This document shows, one piece after another, positions 1 through 8,773 of a stretch of DNA of 23,921 nt (the first letter of the stretch is position 1; each line of letters begins with the position of its first letter). The stretch comes from Gracilaria domingensis. Lineage: Eukaryota; Rhodophyta; Florideophyceae; Gracilariales; Gracilariaceae. The DNA is taken from positions 1 to 23,921 of the forward strand of contig VCMS01000245.1 of the NCBI GenBank assembly GCA_022539475.1, read 5' to 3'. The notes under the pieces were generated by a model. That model saw nothing but the letters and a program-made list of their open reading frames with translations, did no database searches and was not told where the DNA came from. The translations under genes and the position numbers were made by a program.

Positions 1-298
1 TCCACGGATGATTAGACATCGGACTCGAATAAAAAGGCCAGAGTATTCAACCGCCTAGACGCCAACTCCCAAGAGGACAAACTTTCCTTTTGAAATTCAT
101 TGCTTTTCGTATCTAAGCATCATTTTTTCAATGCTCAAGCATCTTCAAATGGATCGAAAGTTTTAGAAAACTGCTTTCCAATGGAGTCTAAGTAGAATTT
201 CGATGCACACGAACAGATCATAATTACACACCACCTGGACACAGAATGACACAAAATTGACCGCAACAAGAAATGAAAATCCTATGACATTCGAATTA
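1..298. other. No gene recognised
   Basis: AT-rich sequence with no open frame that I can assign to a family. It lies upstream of the reverse transcriptase relic and may be eroded upstream pol sequence, but I see no protease or early RT motifs. Confidence 0.4.
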
Positions 299-655
299 AA
301 TTTGATTGCATGAGTTTTCGCTGGGAATTGGGGTTACTGGTAAGTTCCAATTCGAAAAGAAGATCGCGAAAAGACCGCATTTGTGTTTCATCAAGGACTG
401 AACCGTTTCAAATGGATGCCCTTCAGGCTAACGAATTCTTCTGCTACGTTTCAGCGCGCGATTGATATTCTGCTGCCAAACTCAAGTGGGAGACTTGTCT
501 TGTGTACTTGGACGACATTCCGTATTTCCAACATATGCATGAACATATGTCTCATGTGAGGAAAGTGATGCAGGTTTGCGTAACGCCGGTGTTACCTTGA
601 AGTTCAAGAAATGCGAATTCTTTCCCGACTCCGTCTGTCTCTTGCAGATGCTAGT
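299..655 (+). pseudogene. Degenerate Ty3/gypsy reverse transcriptase fragment
   Basis: Core of a gypsy-type RT. Reading with frame changes gives NWGYW-like palm residues (about 325-340), then EDREKTAF, then MPFRLTNSSATFQRAIDIL (about 418-470), then VYLDDI with the YxDD catalytic box at 505-516, then HMSHVRKVM and finally GVTLKFKKCEFF near 590-625. These are in family order. Lesions seen: TGA at 311-313 and TAA at 341-343 in the RT frame, a shift near 474-480 between FQRAIDIL and KWETCLVYLDD, and a one-base loss near 573-576. The match ends where the usual SVxYLGH motif should follow. No RNase H or integrase follows it, so it is a dead fragment. The family is clear; the element's original limits are not. 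Confidence 0.85.
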
Positions 656-1030
656 TTTTGGCGAGGGTCGTCCAGAAATTGGCAAGGGTCGTCCAGTAAA
701 TCTTTTGAAAAAATATCGAGATCAATTATTTCAAATTTGGAGATAATTGCTTGGGTCGTCCAGAATCGTTGTGCAGTAAATACTGGTGGGTTTTCCACTC
801 ATGCTAGTTCTTTATCGAGGGCTACCTGAACGGTATTTCGCGAAGTCTAGGTTCAGTTTCCATTAAGGTGCACATTACACGATACCTTCTGCGGAATGAT
901 ACCCTGCAACGCATGGAATACTGGTGCTAGTACAGATGATGCCCATTTTGAAATCATACCGTTTTATTCGTATCTATTCTTCTATCGACCGCTTTTGCTA
1001 ACCACTACTTCGCTATATTACATGTACCAT
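656..1030. other. Non-coding stretch with dispersed 12-mer repeats
   Basis: No convincing gene. The 11-mer GGGTCGTCCAG occurs three times (near 665, 686 and 753), the first two 21 bases apart. This looks like a small degenerate repeat inserted after the RT fragment. Confidence 0.45.
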
Positions 1031-1037
1031 TTCCCCA

Positions 1038-1204
1038 TGATGGAGCGGGTGTAGGCGCAATCTGCGGCAGATGCCGCAGACTGCACCTCCACCATAGTGC
1101 TGTATCGGTAAAACAAATACGCACTCCGAGAGGATGAGGCGCGAAGCGCCTCATCCTCTCCGTTTCTCATGTAGGGAACCATGCCCAGATGCATGGTTCC
1201 CTAC
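1038..1204. repeat. Cluster of three hairpins
   Basis: Three consecutive palindromes. Hairpin 1 has a perfect 9-bp core (TCTGCGGCA at 1061-1069, complement at 1072-1080) and an imperfect extension out to about 1038 and 1097. Hairpin 2 has a perfect 15-bp stem (1128-1142 with 1146-1160) and a GAA loop. Hairpin 3 has a perfect 14-bp stem (1171-1184 with 1191-1204) and a six-base loop. Near-perfect stems in otherwise decayed DNA suggest recent insertion, selection or ongoing correction. They could be foldback or MITE ends, or a structured transcript. Confidence 0.8.
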
Positions 1205-1254
1205 TTTAGGAACCTGCACCTGCTACTCGTGAGCTACGTACGCATCAAAAGTCA

Positions 1255-1397
1255 TTTACCTGTATACGCAAGAAGAAAGTATCCATAAGTTAGTCAATGA
1301 TCCGTTAGATACATTTGAAATGCGATGGAACGTACCATTGATAAAACAAAACAGAAACGTTGCGCTATAAAAGTCGAGGGACCTAGTAACTCGCAAA
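1255..1397 (+). repeat. 143-bp direct repeat, copy 1
   Basis: Runs from TTTACCTGTATACG to CCTAGTAACTCGCAAA and matches 1630-1772 in the same orientation at roughly 90% by eye. This copy contains TATAAAAG (about 1367-1374), which is altered in copy 2 (TAGAAACG). It may be subterminal repeat or promoter sequence of a mobile element. Confidence 0.85.
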
Positions 1398-1629
1398 CGG
1401 AAGAAGAAGCAGGAAAGGGATCGGTTAGATTACCAGCCCACCATATCATCGTAAAGCGCGAAAGGTGTCGAAGCGAGAACTCACAAGCAAGGACACCAAG
1501 AATGCCCATGCAGCAAACATACCGCAAGATGCGATAAACGAGAGAGCAGCCTATGTCCCAACCAAGTACCAGAATCGCCTATCCCGAACAGCCAGAGATC
1601 GATCTTGAGAGACGAAATGAAATTGGTCG

Positions 1630-1772
1630 TTTACCTGTATACGTAAGCAGAAAGTATCCATAAGTTAGTCAATGCTCCGTTGGATACATTTGAAATGCGA
1701 TGGAACGTACCATTGATAGAGCAAAATAGAAACGTTGCGCTAGAAACGTCGAGGGACCTAGTAACTCGCAAA
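1630..1772 (+). repeat. 143-bp direct repeat, copy 2
   Basis: Second copy of the repeat at 1255-1397, with its start 375 bases downstream. About a dozen substitutions are visible and no large indel. The sequence between the copies has no recognisable gene. Confidence 0.85.
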
Positions 1773-2332
1773 AGTAACCCAAAGCCTTTTTCTGCCGTTT
1801 ACATGTCGCAGAGCGCGAAGAGACGTGGTGAGGATTGCTTAATTTAGAACAAAGATACGTAGAAGGATATGGAAGCACGTACGAAAAGACTGCACGGAAA
1901 GACTGCACGGAATTACGGATGCGGATGATGTCCGCTTTATGGAGGCGTCCATTAGGCGGACATGAAGCGTACCTCATTCTCTTCCCCGCACTCTACTTTG
2001 TAGCGAGTGCGAGGGCGGAGAAAGGTACGACGGAGCGCCGCTCGTGATCCGTGCCATCCACATCTTCGCGTTCTACTCCGGCGAGGGAGAACGCGCGACG
2101 GTAACGGTAGGTCGGACGCCGGAGGCGCGGCGGCGGCGGTGGAGGGAAGAGATTTATTTTTCTGTGCGAGATTGGACAGGTGTACAGCGTACAACGTTGC
2201 GAAACCACAGGTTTATAACCAGTGGTAGATAATACGAGAAGTACACCCTTGTGTTGAGGTCGACGTGTACCTACGTTCCTTTTTGAACGAAAGCACGTGA
2301 TTTAAACTCAAAATATATTCTCCGTTCTGAGC
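1773..2332. other. Leader region upstream of transposase, no gene recognised
   Basis: No supported coding sequence. It holds a near-duplicate AAAGACTGCACGG pair near 1890-1915, a GC-rich block with GGCGGCGGCGG near 2125-2142, and the TTTAAA box at 2301. It may include the left subterminal part of the transposon, but no terminal inverted repeat could be defined by eye. Confidence 0.4.
2301..2306 (+). promoter_or_regulatory. TTTAAA core promoter box before transposase
   Basis: TTTAAA lies 32 bases before the first ATG (2333). The same hexamer sits upstream of the first ORF of both divergent trains (11408 and 12915), so it may be the common core element of this transposon's promoters. Confidence 0.4.
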
Positions 2333-5300
2333 ATGACGTCGATATTGACTGTCGCTCGACCTCCTTCTCCCTTCGGACGACCTTCCCTTGCAGTCTTTGT
2401 CTTCGTTTCTCGTTCATTTCTTCTTCCCATGGTCTACTACTGTACACATAAGAAGCGTGGGTGCCCCTTCGTTACTCGCCGAGGAGTCTTATCTCTTCAA
2501 CAGCATGTCAACCATTGCCTTTTTCGTCTGAAAGCAGCGCTGGAAGACGAAAATAGGCAGCCCATTCGGAGAAGCAAGCGTCTCAAGCTTTCCGCGCCCG
2601 CGCCCGCATCTTCCGAAACGGTCACTGCCCCTTGTCGCCTTCCCGAGCCTCCGGTGTCCGAGGACATCGTCGACCCCATTCCGTGCGCCCCTCCCATTCC
2701 GGACACTTCGCATTGTGTTTCTCCTTCCCCGGATCCCGCGTCATTAGAGCGAGAATACGGAAGCAGTTCCGGCCCAGTGCCTTCTGAGGAGGCCCTCGGT
2801 GATTTGCATATGGATTATCTCACGGTTTGTCTGGCTTCAGTAGCTTCCAACCTTGGTCATCGTGAGGCAGACGAGCTAATTGGGCTACTTCGGGACCCGC
2901 GATTCTCGAAAAGCGATTCAACGAGACCATAACAAGTTCCAAGCGCTGTACAGAACTGAAGAACGCCATTTTCGAACGATACGCCTCAAAGGACGGTTTC
3001 AATCGCAGAACTGTCTCGCCAGAAGGATGTAAGTTCAGCGCCACCCTCTACACGAGAGACCCCGTTCAGACACTTGTGAAACAGCTCCACTTGGCTAACA
3101 ACGAAAACACATTCTTCCACCCTATACCACAGACCAACTCCACGAAAATATCTCACCCCATGTCCGGCTCTCTCGCAATAGACGCCACCTCAAAACTTAA
3201 GGAAATGGTTATGGGCTTTTTGGATAGTAGAATAGTGTGGTACTCCCAAGAAATAAGTTACAGTGAATCTTTCGTAGGTCTTCTGCAGGTATACACCGAT
3301 AAGTCTTCAACAACTCTAAAGCAAACATCGGTTACCGCCTATCCTCTTCACCTCATATTTCTCAACTTCTCCGACGAGCTTCGCCGTAAGTGCATCCGTG
3401 ATGACCTCACAGTAGTGGCATACTTCCCTACTACACTGATCGAGGTTTCCGCATCTGAAGCAGACGCAATGCCATTCGTTTCTAGCAAGTCTCTACGCCA
3501 GTCCAGGATGCAAATCCTTCAAGAATCTCTTCGTCAAGTCCTGGAGCCCATTCTAAATCTCACGCAGAAAGGTTTTCAGTTCATCGGCGAAGACAAACTA
3601 AGTGGAGTGTGCCATCCTCTGCTTGCAAGTTATTGTGCGGATATTCCTGAGGCTAAGGACATTCTGTCCATTCTTCATGGGACCAAAACGGAAAGCCCGT
3701 GTCATAGATGCAAAGCCCCTCGCTCATCTTTATGCAGTCCTATTCCCACCTCATTCAACGGATGTTCTCAAAAGCACACGAAAAGCATCCAAAGACATAC
3801 ACAGCTATCTTGCAACATGCACAAAAATACGAGGCGGAAAGACGTCCACGTCGTGCGAGGGAGAGGAGATCTCAAGCGGATACTCTGATGCGTTCAAATT
3901 CCATATCTCTCATTCCTTCGTTCCTCGAAACTTCCGTAAGCCTTGGAATGATCCCGGGATTGTCTCCATACAGTCTGTTCTCATTCAAACATTACAAAAC
4001 TTGCATCTCGGTATCTCAAAGCTGATAAAAACGGCCACAATCGAGAGACTGCAGTCAGACACCCTGTGCACTACAATAGGAACATCTGCATCGCGTTCAT
4101 TTCGAACGATACGCACCCAACTCTTGAACCATGCAAACGCAATTCTAGCTGCCATAGAACGCGATTCTCCTGCCAAAGGTTTACATATCGATTTCTCCAC
4201 GCAGGAGAAAGGCAAATCTTTGAATGGTATCTTCACGAAAGACGGTCTCCGTGGAATGGTGGAGGCCAAAAACTACAAAGCACTTGACATGGTCTTCCCC
4301 TTCATAGGAGCATTCTTTGACATATGCTGTGGAGAACTGGACGTTGCCCCAATCACAACCGTTTTCTCTCAGTACTCGGACTTGCTTTCGACCTTATTCA
4401 GATACAATCGTGACCCGTATTGGACTGAAAGCTCTCTCCTGTGTCTTAGTTCGGAGATTGAAGCCTTCAAGCGTTCCGCAACAAAGACTCTGGCGGATTT
4501 TCATCCCTCCAGACTGGGAACTCTGAAGTTTCATCTTCTCGATCATCTAGTGGACGATATTCGCCGCCTGGGAAGTATCAAGTACTACGACGCAGGCATA
4601 TACGAACATGCACACCTGGTATTTAAGAGACACTACAAAAAGACGTCCAGAAGAACAGCAACGGCTGTGGAGGAGACTATTCGCTCCATTGAGCACGGAC
4701 ATGTTAGAAAGCAATGGAATGGCAATACTCCTTACCAGCGTAATCCAGGTTTACCAGGGACTTCCACACAGCTTCCTCGGTTTGCAATAAGAGGGCGTTC
4801 TTTCACTTTACGAGCTCTTCAACATTGTGTTTCAAGTATGTCCAGTTCAAAAACATGGACTGCTGTTAGAGAGATGTTCTCAAGTACGGACACAAGGTCG
4901 ATTCTTGACCAAATTGGTGAACAGGCCCTTCCTCCTTTCCTCAGTCTCGTGAAAGAAACACTGGATGAGCACTCTATTACATACTTCCCAGAAAAGACAA
5001 GGATAACTCTGGTGAATTCGGCCCTCGTGAAAGGCGGTTTCGTTCCGACTCTTGAACACTTCGATTTGTCTTCTAAGGCACTTAAGCTGGGACGACCCAA
5101 ATACCCCTTCATCCAACGTGTCTTCGCTTCTCCAGCATTTGGTCCCAGTAGAAAGCCAAAGTTTTCCACTGTATTGGTAAGCGGAGAAGATTCAGAGACT
5201 TGGGTTGCCCAGGTAGTCGCTCTGATTCGAATATCTCTCCTTGATTCTGCACTTACCGCACCAGAGGTGGCATTCGTCCGGTATTTCGAGGTTTTACCCC

Positions 5301-5605
5301 CAGCAACAAACATCGACCACATATTGAAATGCATATCTTTACGGTGCGCTACAAACGATGAAAAGAACCACACTCTTCCGTTCCCTCGTCATTCCAAAGC
5401 GGAGACTATCGTAGAGTTAACTCCTTGGTACGGGATGGTTCCGGCTTCTGCACTACAGGGAACTGTCCATGTTGTTCGATCAAACTACCCTGCTCCACCT
5501 TTTTGTCCTCCACTTCAATGGTTTCAACACCGATTCTACATCAATCGATTCTATCATGATTCAGATGAAGGACCAACTGAGCACGTTGATGTTGTACAGC
5601 CTTAA
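2333..5605 (+). pseudogene. Plavaka-type (KDZ-related) DDE transposase, frameshifted
   Basis: A DNA transposase that would cut and join the ends of its element in the nucleus. The N-terminus (ATG 2333, or 2429 just before the finger) has a zinc-finger-like CX6C...HxxHC motif at about 2441-2518, then a Pro/Ser-rich linker. The core shows the Plavaka order: VYTDKSSTT (first catalytic Asp, about 3290), TAYPLHLIFLNFSDELRRK, VVAYFP, ASYCADIPEAKDI (second Asp, about 3640), CHRCKAP, NLHLGISKLI (about 4000), then GMVEAKNYK (likely catalytic Glu, about 4265), KFHLLDHLVDDIRRLGS and YEHAHLVFKRHYKKTSRR. The frame changes near 2900-2925, near 3730 and near 3990. Coding sense is continuous across each shift, so these look like indels and not introns. 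It ends at TAA 5603-5605 and overlaps the convergent gene's stop. It is inactive as read. A related algal Zisupton/Kyakuja member is the main alternative. Confidence 0.75.
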
Positions 5606-6930
5606 ACATTAAGGGCTCCATCCCCTACATGTTCACCTTGTGGTGCCTTTTGTTGTGATCCTGTGCTACTTCCAAAATCGTTCATGTCCATTTCCTTGAA
5701 CTCCATATCCCCTTCCTTGCATTCACCAACGAAACAATCGCTAATAGACCCCAATCTTCGGCTCACACTGTCAATAAAAAATTGTTCTTTCACAGTGAGG
5801 TAAAGTCTTCCGTTCGACGGCATTCGATATCCAAATGTAGCCTCTCTCATGTCATTACCAAGAACCTTAGTCCAATCTTCCGTTGTCGTTCCAAAATTAT
5901 GAAACTCGCTGGAATTGGTCCTCAAGACACGTTGCCTAACATCCCCCAGAACAATCTTTAAACACAGAGGTAGCAGTTGGGCAAACGTCTTTGTAAACAG
6001 TTTCTGTCTCTGGCCACCCCTTGACACATCCGTACTTAGAAGGCTCACAACCGTCAACACCCAAGCGTCCAAACGTGCGAGCAACAGTATTTTGCCATCT
6101 AAAAAGGTGCCCGTATCCTTGTCTTCCACATCATACCCAATAAACTTCTTCAGTACTTGTACCCCGACACGGTTTTGGAAGAACAAGTCTTGATCTTCCG
6201 TCGGCATATCCTCGACATTGTCCGCATTGGAGTACTTTAGACGAACAAAGGGAGCTTTTCTCCACCATGAAGTGTTCGGTACACCATTTTCGTCAAGACG
6301 CAGTATGTTCTCCTGCGCTTCCTTCAACTGCATTGTGAGTTCGTCAGCATTCTCTTCTACCAGCTTTGTTCTTCTCCAAATCAGATCGTACCCCAGGAGC
6401 AGAAATAGTTTATCCCTCGTATTTCTCTTCCGAACGCCCACGACGTCACTCATGGTCTGCCGCATTCTCTGCCTAAGGCACATATCTGCACAAAGTTCCA
6501 GTATACACCTGTCGGTAAGAGATGCTTTTCTAATACCTTCCCAGCTCAACTCCTTCAACTCGCTTTCAACCATTTTCTTCAGCAAAGCATCTGGCCCCCC
6601 CTCTACCGACGGTGTGAACATGCCAAAACTGCCCAAGAGCTCCACGTGGTTTTGAGGAACCATGGATGAACCACCTTCCTCCGGCTCAATAAGCCCTTCC
6701 CCACTCTCAGTTGCGTCTTTCACCTTCTCGGCACGGTGACCCCAATTTCGGGTGAGCGACTCACCTTCGAGCCATAGCTCACTTGTTTCTCTCCTTGCCC
6801 ACGTAAGCATGTTGTGATACACTGCTCGAGCAACCCCTCGAAACTCGTCGCACACCTCAATTTTATGCTTATTTCGACCTGTCTGCCCAGGTTCAGCAGC
6901 ACGTGTACTCCTATCTCCCTCCTGTTTCAA
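5602..6930 (-). CDS. Transposon-encoded protein, C-terminal part, family unknown
   Basis: About 440 residues with no family that I recognise. The first 15 or so continue a coiled coil from the upstream ORF. Reading this frame back past the TTG at 6930 gives EKRLEEKDLVIEGLREALKQ, which is a heptad-like continuation of LNCLKEKVKTLQEDL in the 6954-7964 ORF. A single-base shift near 6990 therefore separates two halves of one ancestral protein. The rest is mixed alpha/basic with several Trp and Cys but no enzyme motif. The stop codon (5602-5604) overlaps that of the convergent transposase by two to three bases, which argues that both belong to the same compact element. The codon pattern looks like real coding sequence. 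Function unknown. Confidence 0.6.
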   Translation of the reverse strand: MKQEGDRSTRAAEPGQTGRNKHKIEVCDEFRGVARAVYHNMLTWARRETSELWLEGESLTRNWGHRAEKVKDATESGEGLIEPEEGGSSMVPQNHVELLGSFGMFTPSVEGGPDALLKKMVESELKELSWEGIRKASLTDRCILELCADMCLRQRMRQTMSDVVGVRKRNTRDKLFLLLGYDLIWRRTKLVEENADELTMQLKEAQENILRLDENGVPNTSWWRKAPFVRLKYSNADNVEDMPTEDQDLFFQNRVGVQVLKKFIGYDVEDKDTGTFLDGKILLLARLDAWVLTVVSLLSTDVSRGGQRQKLFTKTFAQLLPLCLKIVLGDVRQRVLRTNSSEFHNFGTTTEDWTKVLGNDMREATFGYRMPSNGRLYLTVKEQFFIDSVSRRLGSISDCFVGECKEGDMEFKEMDMNDFGSSTGSQQKAPQGEHVGDGALNV

Positions 6931-6953
6931 TGCCTCTCTTAGCCCTTCAATGA

Positions 6954-7964
6954 CTAGATCCTTCTCTTCAAGCCTCTTTTCAAAGCCGTACTCTGCTCTT
7001 GGGCGATCTTCACTAGAATTCCCCCAACCATCAAGTCCTCTTGTAGCGTCTTAACCTTTTCTTTCAAGCAATTCAGTTCATTTAAAAGATCACGTCTGTT
7101 CATAGAGGTTGAATTCACACCAGTGTGGATATCTTCCGGTATTTTCCTAGCCTCTTCGGCGACAGGCCCCGGTAATGCCGCAAGATTCGGTGTTATTTCG
7201 TTATTGGAACTATCCTCCTGTGCCATACCCTTAGACACGAGAGGCTGCAGGCGTTCTGTGTCCACCCTTGGCACGGCTCCGAGCTCCAACTCCCGTGTCT
7301 GTCTTCCTCCATGGCATCGTATATCAGATGAATTGGGCCTCGTACGAGCTGCAACAGCCCCCGTTCTGGAAAGAGGGGAAGGTCGAGGAGTAACTCGTTT
7401 ATCAGTTGTCTCTCGATTTCTTATAGTCTTTCTCCCTTGTCCGGACCCATTGCGAGGCATAATACGATTCATAGCGGCCCCAGTTCTAGAAGACAGGGAG
7501 GGACGTGACGATCTTAATATACTAGGGCTCTCACGACTTCTCGTCATTGTCCCTTGTTGTCCAGATCCACTGGGCGGCGTAACCCGCGCCCCAGTAGCTC
7601 CGGTCTTCGATATCGGCCGGGGACATGAAGGTTTTGGTGTCATACGAACCTCTTCAGTTCCAGATGTCATGCCCTCCTGTCCTGACCCGCTGGGCCGAGT
7701 TACCTCATCTTCTTGAGGAGCAGAGACAGATGCACGATTTGAATTATCGGCAGTTGACGGCACGACATCGTTCGCTGATCCACGAATTCTTGACGCAATC
7801 CCGGAAGACGCCCCGCTGCGAGATGGGCGAGAGAGTACTGTAGAAGGACGCCCACTGACTCTCTCCTTCGTCGAGGACGACTTCCGTTTAGGAAGTGCGG
7901 TGCTTGTAGCCTGATTCGTATCGTCCGATGCTCCTTCTTCTGTCCACTCTTGTTCCGCTGCGTA
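6954..7964 (-). CDS. Low-complexity protein with three 40-residue repeats and a coiled coil
   Basis: N-terminal half of the same ancestral protein as 5602-6930. The frame is open from 7964, just after a TAG at 7965-7967, to the TAG at 6954. No in-frame ATG lies near the start. A GTG occurs at 7763, the first in-frame ATG is at 7670, and a short ATG reading (MGITPRK) begins at 7993 in another frame, so the true start is uncertain or damaged. Residues (from GTG 7763) 24-63, 64-103 and 104-143 are repeats of exactly 40 residues with the pattern GSGQxG...RPS..SRTGA...R..P; a partial earlier unit is visible upstream. The C-terminus (about 220-265) is a charged heptad helix. It is Ser/Arg/Pro-rich and probably disordered. 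It could be a scaffold or a nucleic-acid-binding partner. No known family. Confidence 0.6.
   Translation of the reverse strand, partial: YAAEQEWTEEGASDDTNQATSTALPKRKSSSTKERVSGRPSTVLSRPSRSGASSGIASRIRGSANDVVPSTADNSNRASVSAPQEDEVTRPSGSGQEGMTSGTEEVRMTPKPSCPRPISKTGATGARVTPPSGSGQQGTMTRSRESPSILRSSRPSLSSRTGAAMNRIMPRNGSGQGRKTIRNRETTDKRVTPRPSPLSRTGAVAARTRPNSSDIRCHGGRQTRELELGAVPRVDTERLQPLVSKGMAQEDSSNNEITPNLAALPGPVAEEARKIPEDIHTGVNSTSMNRRDLLNELNCLKEKVKTLQEDLMVGGILVKIAQEQSTALKRGLKRRI
7335..7694 (-). repeat. Three 120-bp in-frame tandem repeats
   Basis: Encodes the three 40-residue GSGQxG...SRTGA units of the coiled-coil protein. The units keep the reading frame and length exactly, although their sequence has diverged substantially. 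This suggests past selection on repeat spacing. Confidence 0.75.
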
Positions 7965-8239
7965 CTATTTCACTTTCTCGGCGTTATACCCATGTTGTGG
8001 AGATAAACGGGGTAATGAAACGAAATTGTTGGGGGGGGGAGGGGGTGGGGGGGGGTGCATGGTTCAGATATTCCGGGAGACTCCGCACGTCCTGCTTTTT
8101 AGGAATTTTAAGTGCCCAATGGGTCGCAAATATCGCCGTTACTAATAGATGAAGAGCTCCAGTGTACATGTACAACGCATATTGCAGGCAGCTGCAACAT
8201 TCACAAGCATATTTACTTTCTATTCGGTACTGAACTCAT
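7965..8239. other. Gap between SET ORF and coiled-coil ORF
   Basis: About 275 bases without a gene. It holds a G-tract cluster (8031-8055) and presumably the promoter and start of the leftward coiled-coil gene. No TTTAAA box was seen here. Confidence 0.4.
8031..8055 (+). repeat. G-tract cluster, candidate G-quadruplex
   Basis: Runs of nine, five and nine G separated by single A and T bases. The leftward transcript would carry the C-rich strand. It sits just upstream of the damaged start of the 6954-7964 ORF. Such runs are also prone to length errors in assembly. Confidence 0.7.
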
Positions 8240-8758
8240 CTATTGCTCCAATGTCAGAGCCCAGTCCCAGGCGTACTGCTCTCCGTAGTTGAAATACAAC
8301 TCTTCGCCCCTCTCAATATCTCTCACTGCTCTACAACGAAGTAGAGCATAGTTAGAAAGGTCGGACTTAAACTGTATCACGGACTTCGCTTCCACCATCT
8401 GCACATTGGCACTTCGAGTCCTGTTTGACCGGGGCTGCGATAAATCGGGATTCCCGGCATGATATCCGGCGTCGTTAATGTAGCCACCGATACAAAAAGG
8501 CGCCGAGACAATGTACACTTCGCTCTCCTTTCTATCCTGAGCCTGTCCTGGTCTGTTCCTCAGGTGCAGAAGCTCCGTACCAGTCACAGTGACCATCATA
8601 GAAAACAACTTGTACCGCACTGGAGTTGCTCCGAGACAGCCACTTCCATACGTTAAGTGTCTTTCCTTCCGGTTCGTCAGATCCGTGTATACCAAAGTTC
8701 CATAGAAATGACAGATAGTTTCCCCAGCCAATATCTTATGTTCCGTGAACACCTCCAT
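8240..8758 (-). CDS. SET-domain lysine methyltransferase-like segment
   Basis: SET domains transfer methyl groups from S-adenosylmethionine to protein lysines, often on histones. Visible parts in order: RAGMEVFTEHKILAGETI (the G-x-G-VF motif at the start of SET), ICHFYG, then GGYINDAGY...RSANVQ (the NHxxxPN-type region, with the conserved Asn kept) and RAVRDIERGEELYFNYGEQY (the ELxxDYG-type end with the conserved Tyr). There are no pre-SET or post-SET Cys clusters. The ORF is 172 residues from ATG 8758, but the motif begins before it: the residues HPRAG just upstream are in frame and are preceded directly by the TGA (8774-8776) that ends the methyltransferase ORF. The SET segment is therefore in the same frame as the methyltransferase and was probably its C-terminal domain. 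Confidence 0.8.
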   Translation of the reverse strand: MEVFTEHKILAGETICHFYGTLVYTDLTNRKERHLTYGSGCLGATPVRYKLFSMMVTVTGTELLHLRNRPGQAQDRKESEVYIVSAPFCIGGYINDAGYHAGNPDLSQPRSNRTRSANVQMVEAKSVIQFKSDLSNYALLRCRAVRDIERGEELYFNYGEQYAWDWALTLEQ

Positions 8759-8773
8759 ACCAGCACGGGGATG

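Noticed and set aside
2900..4000. Introns to explain the frame changes in the transposase
   Set aside because: Transposase motifs continue almost without a gap across each shift, leaving no room for introns.
4819..5373. Minus-strand frame of 184 codons inside the transposase
   Set aside because: Lies entirely opposite conserved transposase sequence and shows no family motif.
7123..7716. Plus-strand frame of 197 codons opposite the repeat protein
   Set aside because: Its repeats simply mirror the 40-residue repeats of the minus-strand gene.
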